A DNA stretch of 64,000 nucleotides from Acanthosoma haemorrhoidale (GCA_930367205.1 OV884015.1:36695288-36759287); one strand, 5' to 3'. Positions 49,676 to 61,785 are shown, counted from the first letter of the stretch. Program-made: numbers and translations. Notes: generated by a model not told the origin, from the sequence alone.

Positions 49676-52600
49676 CTATTTGACCGGAAGCTCTCGTGTT
49701 TCCTGTTGCCCCGGCGGAGGTGGATCAGGCAGGCAGTGGGCGTGCTGGTTCGGAGACGTGCAAAGTCCGCAGATCTGGGGGTAGCCTGCTCCAATTCCCC
49801 CACAGAACAGGTTCCTGTAAGAACAACCAATCCAATGTTCATTTTTCAAACCACAAAAAAACAACAGTATTGTATACATTACTATTTAGTCTAGAGAAAG
49901 TCACAAACAGTTTGATACGAGAATTATTGCAACTATTAAACTCAACTAAAAATTACAGATTCCTCATTAGCTGGCTCAACAGTACAAAACCAACATTTGA
50001 AGTTTCATGACGTCGAGTACCTACGAAAAAAATTTAAGTAGGGGTTTTCTTTCTCAAATACATAAAACACTACATATCTAAGCCTCAAGACTCCGTCCGT
50101 CTAAAACTCGTTCTGGAGCTAAACTTGATGCAATGTATGCGAGAAGAAACTTCAAGAGATCGAATATGAGATATATTGAACATATGAGGAAGAAAGCTCC
50201 TTTGAAACTCATTCTTTCAATTTTGTAGAACGAATGATGTATTTCAGCGTTATCAGGTTCACACTAATAACTCATTATTGCCACCTATAGACTCTGAGCG
50301 ATGCATTTTTGTCTTAATTCGCCCTTAAGAGCTCCAATAATGATCTAACTCAAGAAATAATAACACTTATCACTTTGTATCTATTTTTTGATTGTTTGGT
50401 CAGTAAATTTGTGACTTGGAATTTATAAAATCGGTGATAATAATAATGGCATGGAAAGCTGCCAAAAGTGGTTGTGCGTAATGAATACTTGTTCCGCGTA
50501 ACCTGAAACGTACAGTTTTTTTTTTATTCACCGTCGAAAAATAACACATCTTACATCATGACATCAAATAATTTAAAGTTGGGTGACAGCTCTATGAAAC
50601 GTTACGAAATCAAATAACGAGAACAATCTATTAGAGCAGTGAACAAACCCCGGAACGTTATCAGGACCAGATATCGACCCGATGTTATTTACACGATTCA
50701 GATCGGAAAGCAAATAGGATTGATCTTTGTTTGAACCATTAATTGGGCTATTTGTGTGGCTGATGCTCCGTGCTATCTCTTATCACGCCTTCTCCGGCTC
50801 AGATTTGTGCATAATTGTTACATTGCCTGCTTATAGCAATAGAGTCATGTAGCTCAATATCACATATTTGGAAATAAATTCACAAATGTACAAGGCAATA
50901 GGTAATGGAATGTAGTTTGGCATCATAGGTGTGCAAGGTGAGGGTTGGGCCGTCCAACTAAAACTGCTCTAACTTTACACATATTAATCGCTAAACACCT
51001 ATAGGATTTTGCTCCAATATTGCCTTTAAAAGGTTGTCGTCAAAGTCGGAAGGACATCCCGCCCTCGGTTCGCCTTTTAAGGTCGTATCTCCAGAACGGA
51101 ATTTTATAAACCAATTTCTAACTGTCCGATCATTTATTAGTCCTTCACCATATACACTGCATATTTTTTCAGCTGTCGCCCTACCACTATTGCCTTGTTT
51201 AAATTCTCAAAGCATTACATGACGAATATGTACTTTTTGACTCTCCATTTCAGAGGTTAGAAAAAACAGTTTAACGTAACGTGTATCACACAAAACAGTT
51301 GACAAAAGACTAACTGAAGCCTCGTCTATATAGTGATAACAAAAGCTTGTTGTCATAGTAACTCATAGTGGGTAGATACAAACAATAGATTCTACTTAGC
51401 TGCATCGGAAGTTACTTATGACTTGACCTGATACTTCAAGTCAAGTCAAGTCCTTGGAATAGGGGATCTGCTGACCCGAAGATGTTATATGCTTGTACCA
51501 GAAATAGCCTTAATATTGTTTACATGTTCCATAATGCAATGTTAGTTCGACCCCTATCACCTCCTTGGAACCAGGCCATTTTTTTTTCTCAATCGCTTTG
51601 AATGTTTGTCAACTAAATTTCGTTTGCATCAACAGTGAAATAGATGGCATTAAATGATGCAAATGAATTCTAGTTAAAAAAAATTATATTATATAAAATA
51701 TAATTTTATTACATATATATGTTAACAAAAAAGGATGCAAAAAGTGAGGGGATACTTTCAGAACGAGTTTTTTGAACATATACTTAATTTTATTTGTTGA
51801 AGCCCATCGTCAATTGCCATCGTTATGACATAGTTAGTGGCTTGACAACTGATCATTAGGCCACGGAGTTGGCCGCCTGATTAATCATAAATACTTACTT
51901 CGTATACGATAGCCTTTAGACATACAATGGAATTGATCTGTTACAGCGATAAACAAATCGTATTTGACGGCCGATTGTCCTAATATCAGTGACAAACATG
52001 TGGGCAGCCTAATTGCCCACCGCGGACACTGAGGGGGCTGTTTGATCGGCGCACGGGGGGAAACGAAGCGCGAATCCGAAATCCCGGCTCAATTCTAATT
52101 TGTGCGAGTCATTAGAACGTGTGTTGTGGGAGCGGAGACACGCGGTAGATGGTATCTGCACTTAATCCCCTCCTCTCCCAATGCGGCAATCAGCTATTGT
52201 GAGCTGGCACAATACGGTCCCCAGCACTCTACCGCAGGATCGCTAAGTCCGCTTCGCGCTCTTCTGGCGTTCTACCTATTTACCGATCGTCTCTACGGTT
52301 CGATAGATGGTAATCCTCCAGCCAAATCGGTGATCTTTTTTCTTCGGGAAAAGCCATCTTCTGGCATATCGTGATGAGAAACTTCCGAGACATTGCGTTT
52401 TATACGTCATTTTAAAGGCGATTTACCCATCTAGGATTATTTTTGCCAAAAGATCAAATCTAGCGACAATTATAATCCCTTTCTTAAAGTATGATCAGAT
52501 TATATATCGATTCTTTGGATTATTATTCTTTTAAACTATTTTTTTTAAATAACTGACAGAAGTTTTTTTTGGCTTCAATTCCGGCTACCCCAAACGAAAA

Positions 52601-55600
52601 AAAAATGACGAGTCCTCTGATCCTTGGTGACACAAGTTAAACTCATGAATCATATCCTCGTATGCATTTTATGCCATGAATCTGGACTGCTCAAACACGG
52701 ATCATGTACATAGAAATACGAATGATGTAAGATGTATTAGTTGAAAGGTATAATTCGATTTTTTAAAAGATAATTGGATGTTCACTAGAGCTGCAGTATT
52801 TTATGGGCCGATGGTAATCAAATAAAGACAAAATATACGTTTCCCCAAGTCTCAAGAGATTTCTATTGGTATTTCACCCTTAATGGTTTATTGTGCCAAC
52901 TACTTCACTACGAATAAATGTACGTTACCCTGTTATCGGACAATAAAACAGCCGCCTTCCTTTCCATATTTTATCAATAAATCTTCGGCGTCAGTTTAAC
53001 TGCCTGTAATACCTAGCCTGTACCTCTTCTCCTGAACATAGTGAACTGTGAACAACGGCACACCTTCTAAGATCTTATGAAGTCAGATCAATAAACAAAT
53101 TCGAATTAAGCTGCCCAACAACTAGGCCGCCAGCAAACGTCAAATACCACAGGTTTATTATTTATCTCTTTCTGACGCCAGCTCGTGGCTGGATCGACGA
53201 GATCTCCTCTTGTGGGTGCTCCCGACATGGTTAAATTAATTTATCTAGGCATCAAGGTAAAACGCAATAACTTTATCCCTGAAATAAAAATGGGAATACT
53301 GTCTCACATAGAAGTCTCACTATAAACTGCCAAGACTCATCAAGAGCAGAGCATCTCTCGTTACACAAAAAATAAAAAATAAACTGCAAAACTGTCACTT
53401 GTCCAAAATAGACTTACGGTGCAATAAGTCTTGGACCATAACAGAAAACGACGAGATGGCTGTTCTTAGATTAATACAAAAAATGTCGGGGATTATGTAT
53501 GAGGCAATCTTTGATGAACATACATAGTGATGAAGGACAAATCTTTAACTTGCTGCCTTGTAAAACAATACTAACAAATTTGAGATGAAGATTGCTCAAA
53601 AGTTCCTAGTGGTCATTTCAAGAAGAAATCAGATTCCAAAAGTTTTTCAGCGATTGATGATAAATTCAGGAGAACTGCCAGATATTTTCTTAAGTCCTAT
53701 TGTTTATACCCTCTATTTCAACGTTAGCCCTCGCTACTCCGACACTATCAAAAGACTATTCTCGCCCTCACATCCTCTCACTTATAGATGCAGCTGAGTG
53801 ACATTAACCCCTAGGTTAAAAACTGGAGAACTGAGTTCATATCATAAGAATCGATTCATCCAACGGAATATATATAAATACATAAAATAAAATATGTAAA
53901 ACTCTGAGCTATTGGAATTAATAACAACTATGAGCGTGGGCGATGCGAGGTCCCAATCACGCACCCCGACCAAGTAGGAATCAGTAGCACGAAATCTCAC
54001 TCACCGATGTCAAATGTATATTCTGTAGAGCCTGTATTTATCCATAAGATTCACTGGCAGATAGTGTGGACGGCCAGTCGGCACAATCAACACGTTCTGT
54101 TTGCTTTCGTTCGGCGTCAAACAGCTCGTATATTATCAGGCTACTATCAGTAATCAAATATCATAAATGATGAATGACAATCTTCGAATTAACTTTATTA
54201 GTAGAAATCCGTCTAGAGCGACAGCTGTGTTCATAATATTTTAGAATACAATTAAAGATAATATGTTGAATGGAAATCTTCCTTTTAATATGTCCGGGAC
54301 CTCATCCAATCTAACATCCGTCAGCATAAGACCAAATTATTCCGCCTACTTTCAGTCACATCTAATTCTATTGAAATGGAATAGTGACCAAAACCTGCTA
54401 TTTCCCTAAATTGATCTTAACTCTCATTTCTCTTCCATCATCTCTAGCTTCGTTCTCGTCCTTGAACAGCAAGTTTGATCCTGACAATTTTAACGCTGCG
54501 TTTCATATCACGGTCTTTCCCAATAATATCCTCGACTTTAATTTTGCGTCAACTTTTTTAACATGTATTTATCTTTAGGGGTAAAATCAAAACTTGAAAA
54601 ATCCTAAAATTTAGCGAAAGAGGCTTGTTTTACGGAATAATTGTGTTTTTTATCATACCAATTTGGCATGATGTCTCGAGGTGTCAATCATCCCATTGTA
54701 AGGTTGTTCAGTCAATCCTACGATCGCTAGAATATACAGACGAACTATTGCCCCTTGATTTGTCTGAAAGTAGAGCCTCTCCCTTTGAGCTCGGCAAATG
54801 TTTGATATGGGTCATGACTGGAGACGAACCCCCGAATACAGACGATTTCGCGCAGTAATTTTTCGTTCTATAGGCGCACCTGGGCAGCTTCCAACGTCAC
54901 GCTACATTTTCGAACCATTAGACATAGCCACTGATCGACTAGTAGCCACTAATAGACAGGGTAACTAAATCTCCAGTTGAGCAGATGTGAGAGGCACGCG
55001 AGCCACGACCCACTCGATAGTAATTGCTCACTGTATCCTCGTACAACCTCGTCAGCCCCTCTTCGATTGATCAAACCCTCCACATAAGTAATCGGCCATT
55101 AATCCTTATCTTAAAAAATTCAACTGTGAATTGTGATGGGTTCTAGAGAACCTGCTGCCACTGACGTAATGGCAGGTATTATCCGTAACACAACGACAGG
55201 TTATTAAAATCGACTATTTAATCAATAAATGAAATAAATAAATTTCCAAAGCTGTACTGCTATTTCCCACTACCAATCTAAGGTTCAGTTCCAGTAAGGT
55301 TGTTTTGTTTCTTAACTAATGGTTAAGTCAAGAGTGGTTTTGTTTTCAGTCATTCTCCAGGTGTTCCCCACAGCCTTTAAACCTTAAAGTGGTCCAATCC
55401 CTTGTAATAAATCAACAACAAACCCTTTCCGGACATGCATGTGATGAGGCACTGTCCATGCATGTAATGAAGGAACTGTCCAGCCCCCCCCCCTCTGTCC
55501 CACACTCTCTTTCCACTGTAACTATCAAGCTGTAATGAGGCTGTAGGAGCTGCGTGGGTTATCTTCCTGATATCTGTTTCCTTCTTCTTAACTAGGTAGG

Positions 55601-58600
55601 TGACAAGCCCACAGGTGAATCCAGGGGGTTCCTGAGCTATGTATAAATGTGTAAATTTCATGAATGTATACATTAAATACTCTATGAACGACAAAAATAT
55701 CCGTTGAAAATAAAATATAGATAACTAATCAAATAAAAAAACTTATTGAGACTGGCTAAAAACGACATCAATATCCAATTTGTATTGTTGGATCCAAAAC
55801 TTATATTTTCGGAATGTCTTTGAAAATATTTTTTGCGTTATTTCGTTAATGTGTCCTTCGTTAATACTCTAGGCTCTATTTTTATAGGGATAATATTGCA
55901 AAAATATTAAAAAAAAAAAATATGGGATTTAATCAGAAACATCTGATTTGAGCAGTTTTATGATTGGTTAGCAAAGGGGCCAGGACTTTTTTACGTTTTA
56001 TTTTTTTTTTTCTATGCTACTGTCATTGTATTTTAACCAAAAACTGAGCATCAAGTATTTCGAAGTGTTGTGGAATATCTCTTGTGAATTTTAGATCAAT
56101 TGAATCATTTTTAACACCACTAGTAACTCAGTTCCATCTATAAATAAAATCAGGAGTCTTATTCCTTCATATGGGGTACTGCCTTTAATCTTTAACTTTA
56201 ATCCTGACGGAGGGATTGTTGGCACGCTTGATCAATTGCATTGCTAAGGTTCACCATAGAAGAGAAAACATCGCCATTTACATCATTTCTGGACACAAAA
56301 TGACGCCACTTCGATGTTTATCTTTCCAACGGTAACAAAAGCCGTTACCTTATAATCTCATTTTTTCACAAATAGCCTGACACTTATGGGAGCTCATGCT
56401 TTTGAACTCATGGTGAAACCACACTGAACTGAAGTAAAAACAAAACGGGATTGTCAATGGTGACTTACGAATTATAACGTTTAAATCATTAGGCATTACT
56501 GAGGGGACCGAAATGCATTGTTTTTTTTTACGAATAATTACGATTTTTCCAAGAGACCAGCAGTTTATTACGAATTACCGAGATTGTACTGTAATACCAT
56601 TTGGTTTCCAGACTAAACATGCTTCCGTGATGAGTGGGTTTTTCTAATCTATGCTTACTCTATCAACCCTGATTCCAAACTGCCCTCTGTTACAATAATG
56701 TTTCAGAGGGCTTCAATGTTAAATCTCAAATTATTATAAAAACGCCTAGAAGTAGCCACGGCTACTTGTGAAAGTACAGACGGAAGCCACCCTCGGTATC
56801 AATAGGAACACGGCTGTGATATCATTGGACTGCACGCGGGCTTTCGACTCGGTGTTCCCTGTAATACTCTGCCAACAGCTGTAACTGGGAATGTCCAGAG
56901 CAGCGATATACCATGTTGGTTTCCTTCTTTATTTACAAACCAAATCTTTATTTTGATAAAATTACTATCTGCCTTATTGGGCAATAAGTAATTGTGTTCT
57001 ATCTTCTCATTCATACCATATTAATAATCAGCCCAAATCTACATAGTTTTGGTTGGCTCCCTCGCTTGCGAAAGAGGAAGCAGGAGTCTTGGGAAGTCCC
57101 CCACGACCTCCATCAGCCACTTCGCCGGATACGAGCCAGTGGAAGCTAGCCAAGAGCGGATTCCTAACTGAAGGACAGAACCGCGAGGGTACGGAAAGCC
57201 TCCCGAACCATTTCCCTCTAGCCTGCGGAATACCTCAAGGACCCGAAGGTCCTTTTTGTCCATGTCTGACATTGTTGGGTTAAACTACATGAAAGCTAAT
57301 GTGATGGCTTTCGCTGACGACATTGTGGCTTAAAGCAATAGCTTAAGTGCAACAAGAGCTCTTATACAGGCCGAGTCAGTTTGTAACGTAATCAGTGACG
57401 GAATGGGTAAGTTAAAGATCAGTTTGAACACCGGAAAGACAGAATGGATAATCTTCACCCTCAATAAGAGGGGCAAAATAACTCCTTGGCTTTCTAAATA
57501 TACTATCTGGAGATAAAAATGGAAAGGTATCTCCATTCTTACCGGCTTTCGCATTTATTGACTTCACCCAACTTGTCACTAAGTCTCAAACTGATTAGGA
57601 TCCCAAAAAAGGGCCTGATGCTTACAAATATTGAGGCATACGGTTTCTCATCTCGAGATATTAAAGTAACTAAAATTAATGATATGCAAGACTATACCTT
57701 ATGCAAGACCGCTTTCAAGATCTCGGGATATTGACTGACATTATTGTCCTACAAAATGGTTTTAGCAGTCAACCTCCCCTCCCCCCTTCTATCCCATGTA
57801 AGGGCCTGATAGAGACATAAACTTGCTAACTTCACCCAACTTGTCACTTCGTCTCTGACTGATATATAAATGTGTCCTCCACCAAGCTCTGCTGTACTGT
57901 GCCTATATACGTACATACACGTACTCACTTGACTGACAAATTGACAATGGTTTGTAAATGACTGACCATACAGCTAAAAGTCTCCAAACAATTACAGAAC
58001 GGTTTCATGAGAAAAGTATTCAGACATACCTATCTCAAGAGGCTAAAGAACGCCGACCTGCACGCGTTGCTGGGTGTGCCAAATGCCAAGAGCCAAGCTC
58101 AAGCACCGCGACACATCTAGTTTTTCGACCACTATCTTTTCTGCATCGATGGCAACAGTCTCTCCAGGAAAATTAGGCTAAGTTAGTTTTTATATTATTA
58201 GATTTTAAATTATTTTTAGTTACAATGATAAACAAGGTGAGCCCAATCACCTTTTCAATTTGTTTCAAACAGTGTGTTATTTACATCGCATTATAACTGG
58301 AACATATTGTTTATCTGTTCAGAAATGTATAAAATGTTGGTATCCTACAGTAAATTTCCGATTGAAAATAGATTTAAATTGTTCTAGAACCTATATTCTG
58401 ATAAAATGTAAATTCTGTAATTAAGGGGTTATGACAAAGGAACGAGAAAATCACATTGAATCCTACTATGTATATGTGTTTGGAGGTGAAATAAAATCTT
58501 ATTTAAGCTCTGAAACTTATAAGTTTCTCACTTACGCATACACGGCTCTATCCGGACCACTAAGTCACTCGTTCAGTCTGTACTGTAAATTATGTCATTT

Positions 58601-58908
58601 TTATTAATAAAGAATTTTTAGGTCTTTACTGTCGTTAGAACGTTAATTGCAGAATTGCAGATAGTGTACGCACCGATACTGTTGGTCGAGGTGTGCCTTC
58701 TCTATCCTCTTGTCCTTGGCCCTCCTGTTCTGGAACCAGATCTTGATCTGCGTCTCGGTCAGCCTGAGGGACTCTGCCAGCTCGAACCTCCTGCCCCTTG
58801 ATATGTACTCTGACCTGTGGAACTCCAGCTCAAGCCTCAGGGTTTGCTCCGTGGAGAAGGTGGTCCTCTGTCTCCTCGGCCTCCCTTCCTTCCTCCGCCG
58901 TCTAGCCA
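49676..58908 (-). CDS. ro: rough-like homeobox gene, 3' two exons (5' incomplete)
   Basis: Homeodomain transcription factor; in Drosophila, rough patterns photoreceptors behind the eye morphogenetic furrow. The homeodomain exon is 58908-58674: acceptor TTTCAG, then a full 60-residue homeodomain beginning [16 protein letters not shown], recognition helix [18 protein letters not shown] (Gln50), followed by [10 protein letters not shown]. This extension beyond the homeodomain is a rough hallmark as I recall it. It ends TATCG|GTGCGT in phase 2. The terminal exon 49814-49676 (acceptor TTACAG) resumes in phase as [14 protein letters not shown] and runs 45 codons to TAG, Cys/Pro-rich at the end. The joined sequence QYRNLF parallels the HYRNF of Drosophila rough. 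The 8.86 kb intron holds transposon relics. The homeodomain exon starts with two bases of a codon, so an upstream exon is required; it is outside the window or unrecognised. The homeodomain call is very secure; the terminal exon join is strong but inferred. Confidence 0.85.
50940..51250 (-). pseudogene. Mariner transposase N-terminal relic in the rough-like intron
   Basis: Minus strand from 51248: [13 protein letters not shown], a stop, then [40 protein letters not shown] and [14 protein letters not shown]. This is the N-terminal helix-turn-helix region of a mariner transposase of a different subfamily from the other two copies. Two or three stops interrupt the frame, and no catalytic domain or terminal repeat was found. 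Confidence 0.85.
51251..52999. other. Intronic stretch of the rough-like gene with a GC/CpG-rich island
   Basis: Positions 51960-52380 are distinctly CpG-rich in an AT-rich setting. This suggests a conserved regulatory element of the homeobox gene or a foreign insertion; no coding features were recognised. A short (TCAAG)n run lies at about 51437-51455. Confidence 0.35.
53000..53260 (+). repeat. Diverged fragment related to the LTR at 40.0-41.1 kb
   Basis: ACCTCTTCTCCTGAACA followed by an aligned region ending in GAAGTCAGAT (about 53023-53087) matches 40822-40883. The fragment's right end, TAGGCATCAAG (53246-53256), matches 41076-41086. The intervening part is poorly alignable by eye. It represents an old copy of the same LTR family. 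Confidence 0.5.
53261..56760. other. Intronic stretch of the rough-like gene, unassigned
   Basis: No gene recognised. A direct repeat of about 23 bp (CATGCATGTGATGAGGCACT.. and CATGCATGTAATGAAGGAAC..) lies at 55434-55480, and homopolymer runs at 55485-55493 (C) and 55910-55920 (A). Confidence 0.35.
56770..58260 (+). pseudogene. Long family A-like non-LTR relic with RT domain, interrupted by family B
   Basis: Plus-strand pieces follow ORF2 order: [13 protein letters not shown] (RT motif with catalytic Asp, about 56824-56862), CGIPQGPEG (about 57226-57252), MAFADDIVA (the FADD catalytic motif, about 57303-57330), then [19 protein letters not shown] (57540-57596), nearly identical to family A. 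Another piece near 57830-57900 repeats the SPNLS..LLY region. The 3' UTR hairpin AAGGTGAgcccaaTCACCTT closes the relic at 58234-58253. Stops, frameshifts and the minus-strand family B insertion break it. It is the only copy in the window with the polymerase domain. Confidence 0.75.
56925..57130 (-). mobile_element. Family B non-LTR retrotransposon 3' end, nested in the family A relic
   Basis: Minus strand: ORF end ([14 protein letters not shown], about 57115-57070), then [23 protein letters not shown] reading of the tail at 57014-56940. The terminal words AATTACTTATTGCCCAATAA and ATTTTATCAAAATAAAG match the copy at 5.9 kb. It is opposite in strand to the surrounding RT relic, which shows nesting. 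The exact left and right boundaries were not resolved. Confidence 0.65.
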
Positions 58909-59329
58909 CTGAAACATAGGATCACTAGTAAGTAACGGTCGTCAAGCTCGATGCGTTTCGATTTCTATAGAAATAATATCTATTATAACCCTAAATGATA
59001 ACTATTAAATCAGACAAGAATATTTCAGTTGGAGTGTATCTGGAATTACACTATAGCAACATTTGCCCCCAAAGCTTTTTCACATATTAAAATGGTCAAA
59101 CTTTTCAGTACTGCCTTAAAATTCCAAGGTATTATTAACGTATTCCAATTTATCCTTTAGTTAAAGGCATAGATGCAAAACACACATTTTTCTTACGACT
59201 TTTGGACAATAGAACTAAACAAACAGTAGATACAAAACTAACTATATTTCACGCAGAACAGTGGGTCCAGCCAAATCGTCTGATTATTCATAAAACCATC
59301 AATGTATATCGATGGTGCGGTGCTGGTAT

Positions 59330-59435
59330 GGAGTTTGTATATTATGAAATCAAACAATGGATATTATGTCCCTCCAAAGCTTTATTAATTTATACCCAAA
59401 AGTTTTTGACGAGCTATGCCGCCATCATCAAGAGT
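59330..59435 (-). repeat. Second Penelope-like tail, hammerhead-like
   Basis: Reverse complement reads CTTGATGATGGCGGCATAG, then CTCGTCAAAAACTTTTGGG, AATTAATAAAGCTTTGGAGG and GACATAATATCCATTG. The GATGATGG box, central stem region and following A-rich box have the same order as the copy at 43.06 kb. The GAAAC box is mutated to AAAAC. Confidence 0.35.
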
Positions 59436-61040
59436 TCAAGCTGATGGTAACTATAGTATTTGCTGGGTTGACTATCAAGTGATGTCTGCCTGCTGGTTCG
59501 TTGGCCACTACTATACCACAACACTACTATCCTGTACTAAGTTTGTACTATATTTATCATCAGCTAGAACCCTTCAGAATGACAGCCTGTTCCGTCGAAA
59601 ACGGTGGAGAGACAGAGGGTGTTTTTATTTTTGGTCAAGAAAATCCATTGAAAAGCGCTATCCCTTTTCTATTTTACCATTTCCGCAGAATACTTTGTCG
59701 CCAAAGCCCTTTCTTTTCCCACATTTCACTTTATACTTTAATTGGACTTACTTTATAGTTTACTACCGTATATCGTCTAACAGCCATCGATACATACTTT
59801 CCTTCCAATTCAAAGACAGATGTCTAATACTGGATGAAACTAATATAGTAATTTCCCTAATAAATAACCTGTATGCTAATTGCAAACTATGTTTACTTCC
59901 AGAATATTGTTTAAAGCAACTTAACAAAGGTTTTATTTTATATTCGCAAGTTAAGTTAAATTTTTTGTGGTATGTTGAGAAAAATTAAATTCCATAACAA
60001 TTTCCTAGTAGTTTTGTTAGATGATGCATAAAATACATTCATTATGAAGATTGAAGATGCTCTCCCCTTTGTTGGTATTTCTGTTTGATGAAGACCGAAC
60101 TACTGCATGAAATGATCTCCATACATTTCAGGGAAATTTGAATACTCCCATTGCCAGATAGAGGAGATTAATAGAAACTAGAGTGGAAACTTAAAGTGAG
60201 CGATGTTTTAATTTTTCGAAAAAAACTGACAGATGAGAAATTGCTTACAGGTAAAACAGCAATAGATCTTTCAAACAATAATATCATCGACCAGGAGCTC
60301 TACAACTAACATAGATTTTATGTTCTGTAACTGTTCATTTGAGGTAGCTAGTCATTTCATAGGGCTTTAATGCGCTAATCTGACAATCCGATCCCGAATT
60401 TTTTTCCAGAATTTTCTGGTGAGATTTCTTGATTATTTTGTAAAATGTATAAAAAACTAAAGCTAAAAGAAGAATTTTTAACAACTTTAATACTACGAGA
60501 AGCCAGATGAGAATTGATACAGGAATATTTGACAAATTATATTTTGATGTGAGAATACTAATTGTGTGGTGAAAAACTAACTTTTCAAAATACAAAAAAA
60601 AATTTGGTCAATTAATCATAATAATTTGGATAAGTAATAATGTCAATTTTAACGTATTACAGCATTCCAGCTTTAGTTACCTGTGCGCATAAGTTACGAA
60701 CACGATTGTTACAACAGTTTTTATGACTTTATGCAATTATACATCACTTATGTCCCAACACATGTGATGTATTATTAATTACAACCTTCATTTTTAAACT
60801 TGAAATATTATGAATTTTATTTATTATTATTTTCCGGCATTCAAACTGATTTCTTGGAACTGGGATTATTCTTCGTCAAACAATTTCTCCATCTTGAATT
60901 TTATTATATTTATTTTTATGGGACTCACTAAGGTGGGAAAAATGTTGATTTGTAAAACAAGGAAAGCCTAAACGCTCCTGCTTTCAAGGTATATATGGGT
61001 GAACATTTCAATAAATTAACAATTTTCATTGCTGTTTGTT
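59436..61040. other. Gene-free AT-rich stretch
   Basis: Contains the longest open frame of the window (59416-59988, 190 codons, plus) but with no domain, low-information Phe/Ser/Tyr/Leu composition, and antisense overlap with the Penelope-like tail; not called a gene. Confidence 0.4.
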
Positions 61041-61044
61041 TTTA

Positions 61045-61106
61045 GAAACTTCTTTATTGTGATAAAATTACAATCTGCCTTATTGGGCAATAAGTAATTG
61101 TGAAAA
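61045..61106 (-). repeat. Family B non-LTR tail fragment
   Basis: CTTCTTTATTGTGATAAAAT..., then TTGGGCAATAAGTAATTGTG, is the reverse complement of the family B 3' terminus at 5898-5957, almost identical over about 55 bp. Only the tail is present. Confidence 0.75.
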
Positions 61107-61585
61107 ATTGTCAGAGTTCTTTTTAATTATTGTAACTCTATTTTAGAATCAAACTATATTTATATATATTAGAATTAAGTTGAGCTTAGGGAGTGAGATG
61201 CAGGAAGACATTGAACAGAGGCTGTAACTACGGAGTGAGGCTTAAACTACTAGTATATGAAGGGCTACTAGTCAGTGAAGTACGAGCATCGGCGAGCAGG
61301 GGCTATTTTATGTTAGAATTAATGGAGAGCTTACCGAAGAAACATCATTCTCTTATTGCAGATTAGGCATTAGTGTTTATGTTAAAGTGGTTTTCAGGCA
61401 TAAGAAGCGTCTTTCCACCTTTATTTAAAGTAAGCGAAATAATTTACTTTTAACTTTTTTTATTATTGGATAATTAATTATTAATACAGCATATTTGCAC
61501 GAAATAGACCCTATTGAACCTCACGAAGCTACGTTCCATTCTGCTAAGAAAAAAAATTTAGAATAACAACATTTTTACAGTCAAC

Positions 61586-61785
61586 TTTTTTTTTCTTTTC
61601 TTTTTTTTTTTTTCCTGCCCTACCTGAGGCTGAGCCTCAAACGGGCTTGCCCCACAAGCCCGTGAAGCGAGCTCATGGGGTTACGTCGCCTGTGGTGCGC
61701 GTATTCCGGTGCAATGGGATTGTTGCACCGGTCAGCGCACCTTCGGTTATTCTGTTTTGTTCCATTTATTCAAAAAAAAAAAACA
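61586..61785 (-). other. Highly structured 3' UTR-like segment bounded by T and A tracts
   Basis: Three successive perfect hairpins. TGAGGC-tga-GCCTCA is at 61625-61639. ACGGGCTTG-cccca-CAAGCCCGT is at 61641-61663. CCGGTGCAA (61706-61714) pairs with TTGCACCGG (61723-61731), nested in GGTGCGC (61694-61700) with GCGCACC (61735-61741). A T-rich tract precedes (61586-61613) and an A12 tract follows (about 61773-61784). The T tract suggests the poly(A) tail of a minus-strand retroelement; the GC-rich folded tail resembles that at 20.64-20.90 kb only in style. Confidence 0.5.

Noticed and set aside
59416..59988. Longest open frame in the window (190 codons, plus strand)
   Set aside because: No domain, no splice context, unusual Phe/Tyr/Ser-rich composition, and antisense overlap with a Penelope-like tail; consistent with a chance open frame.
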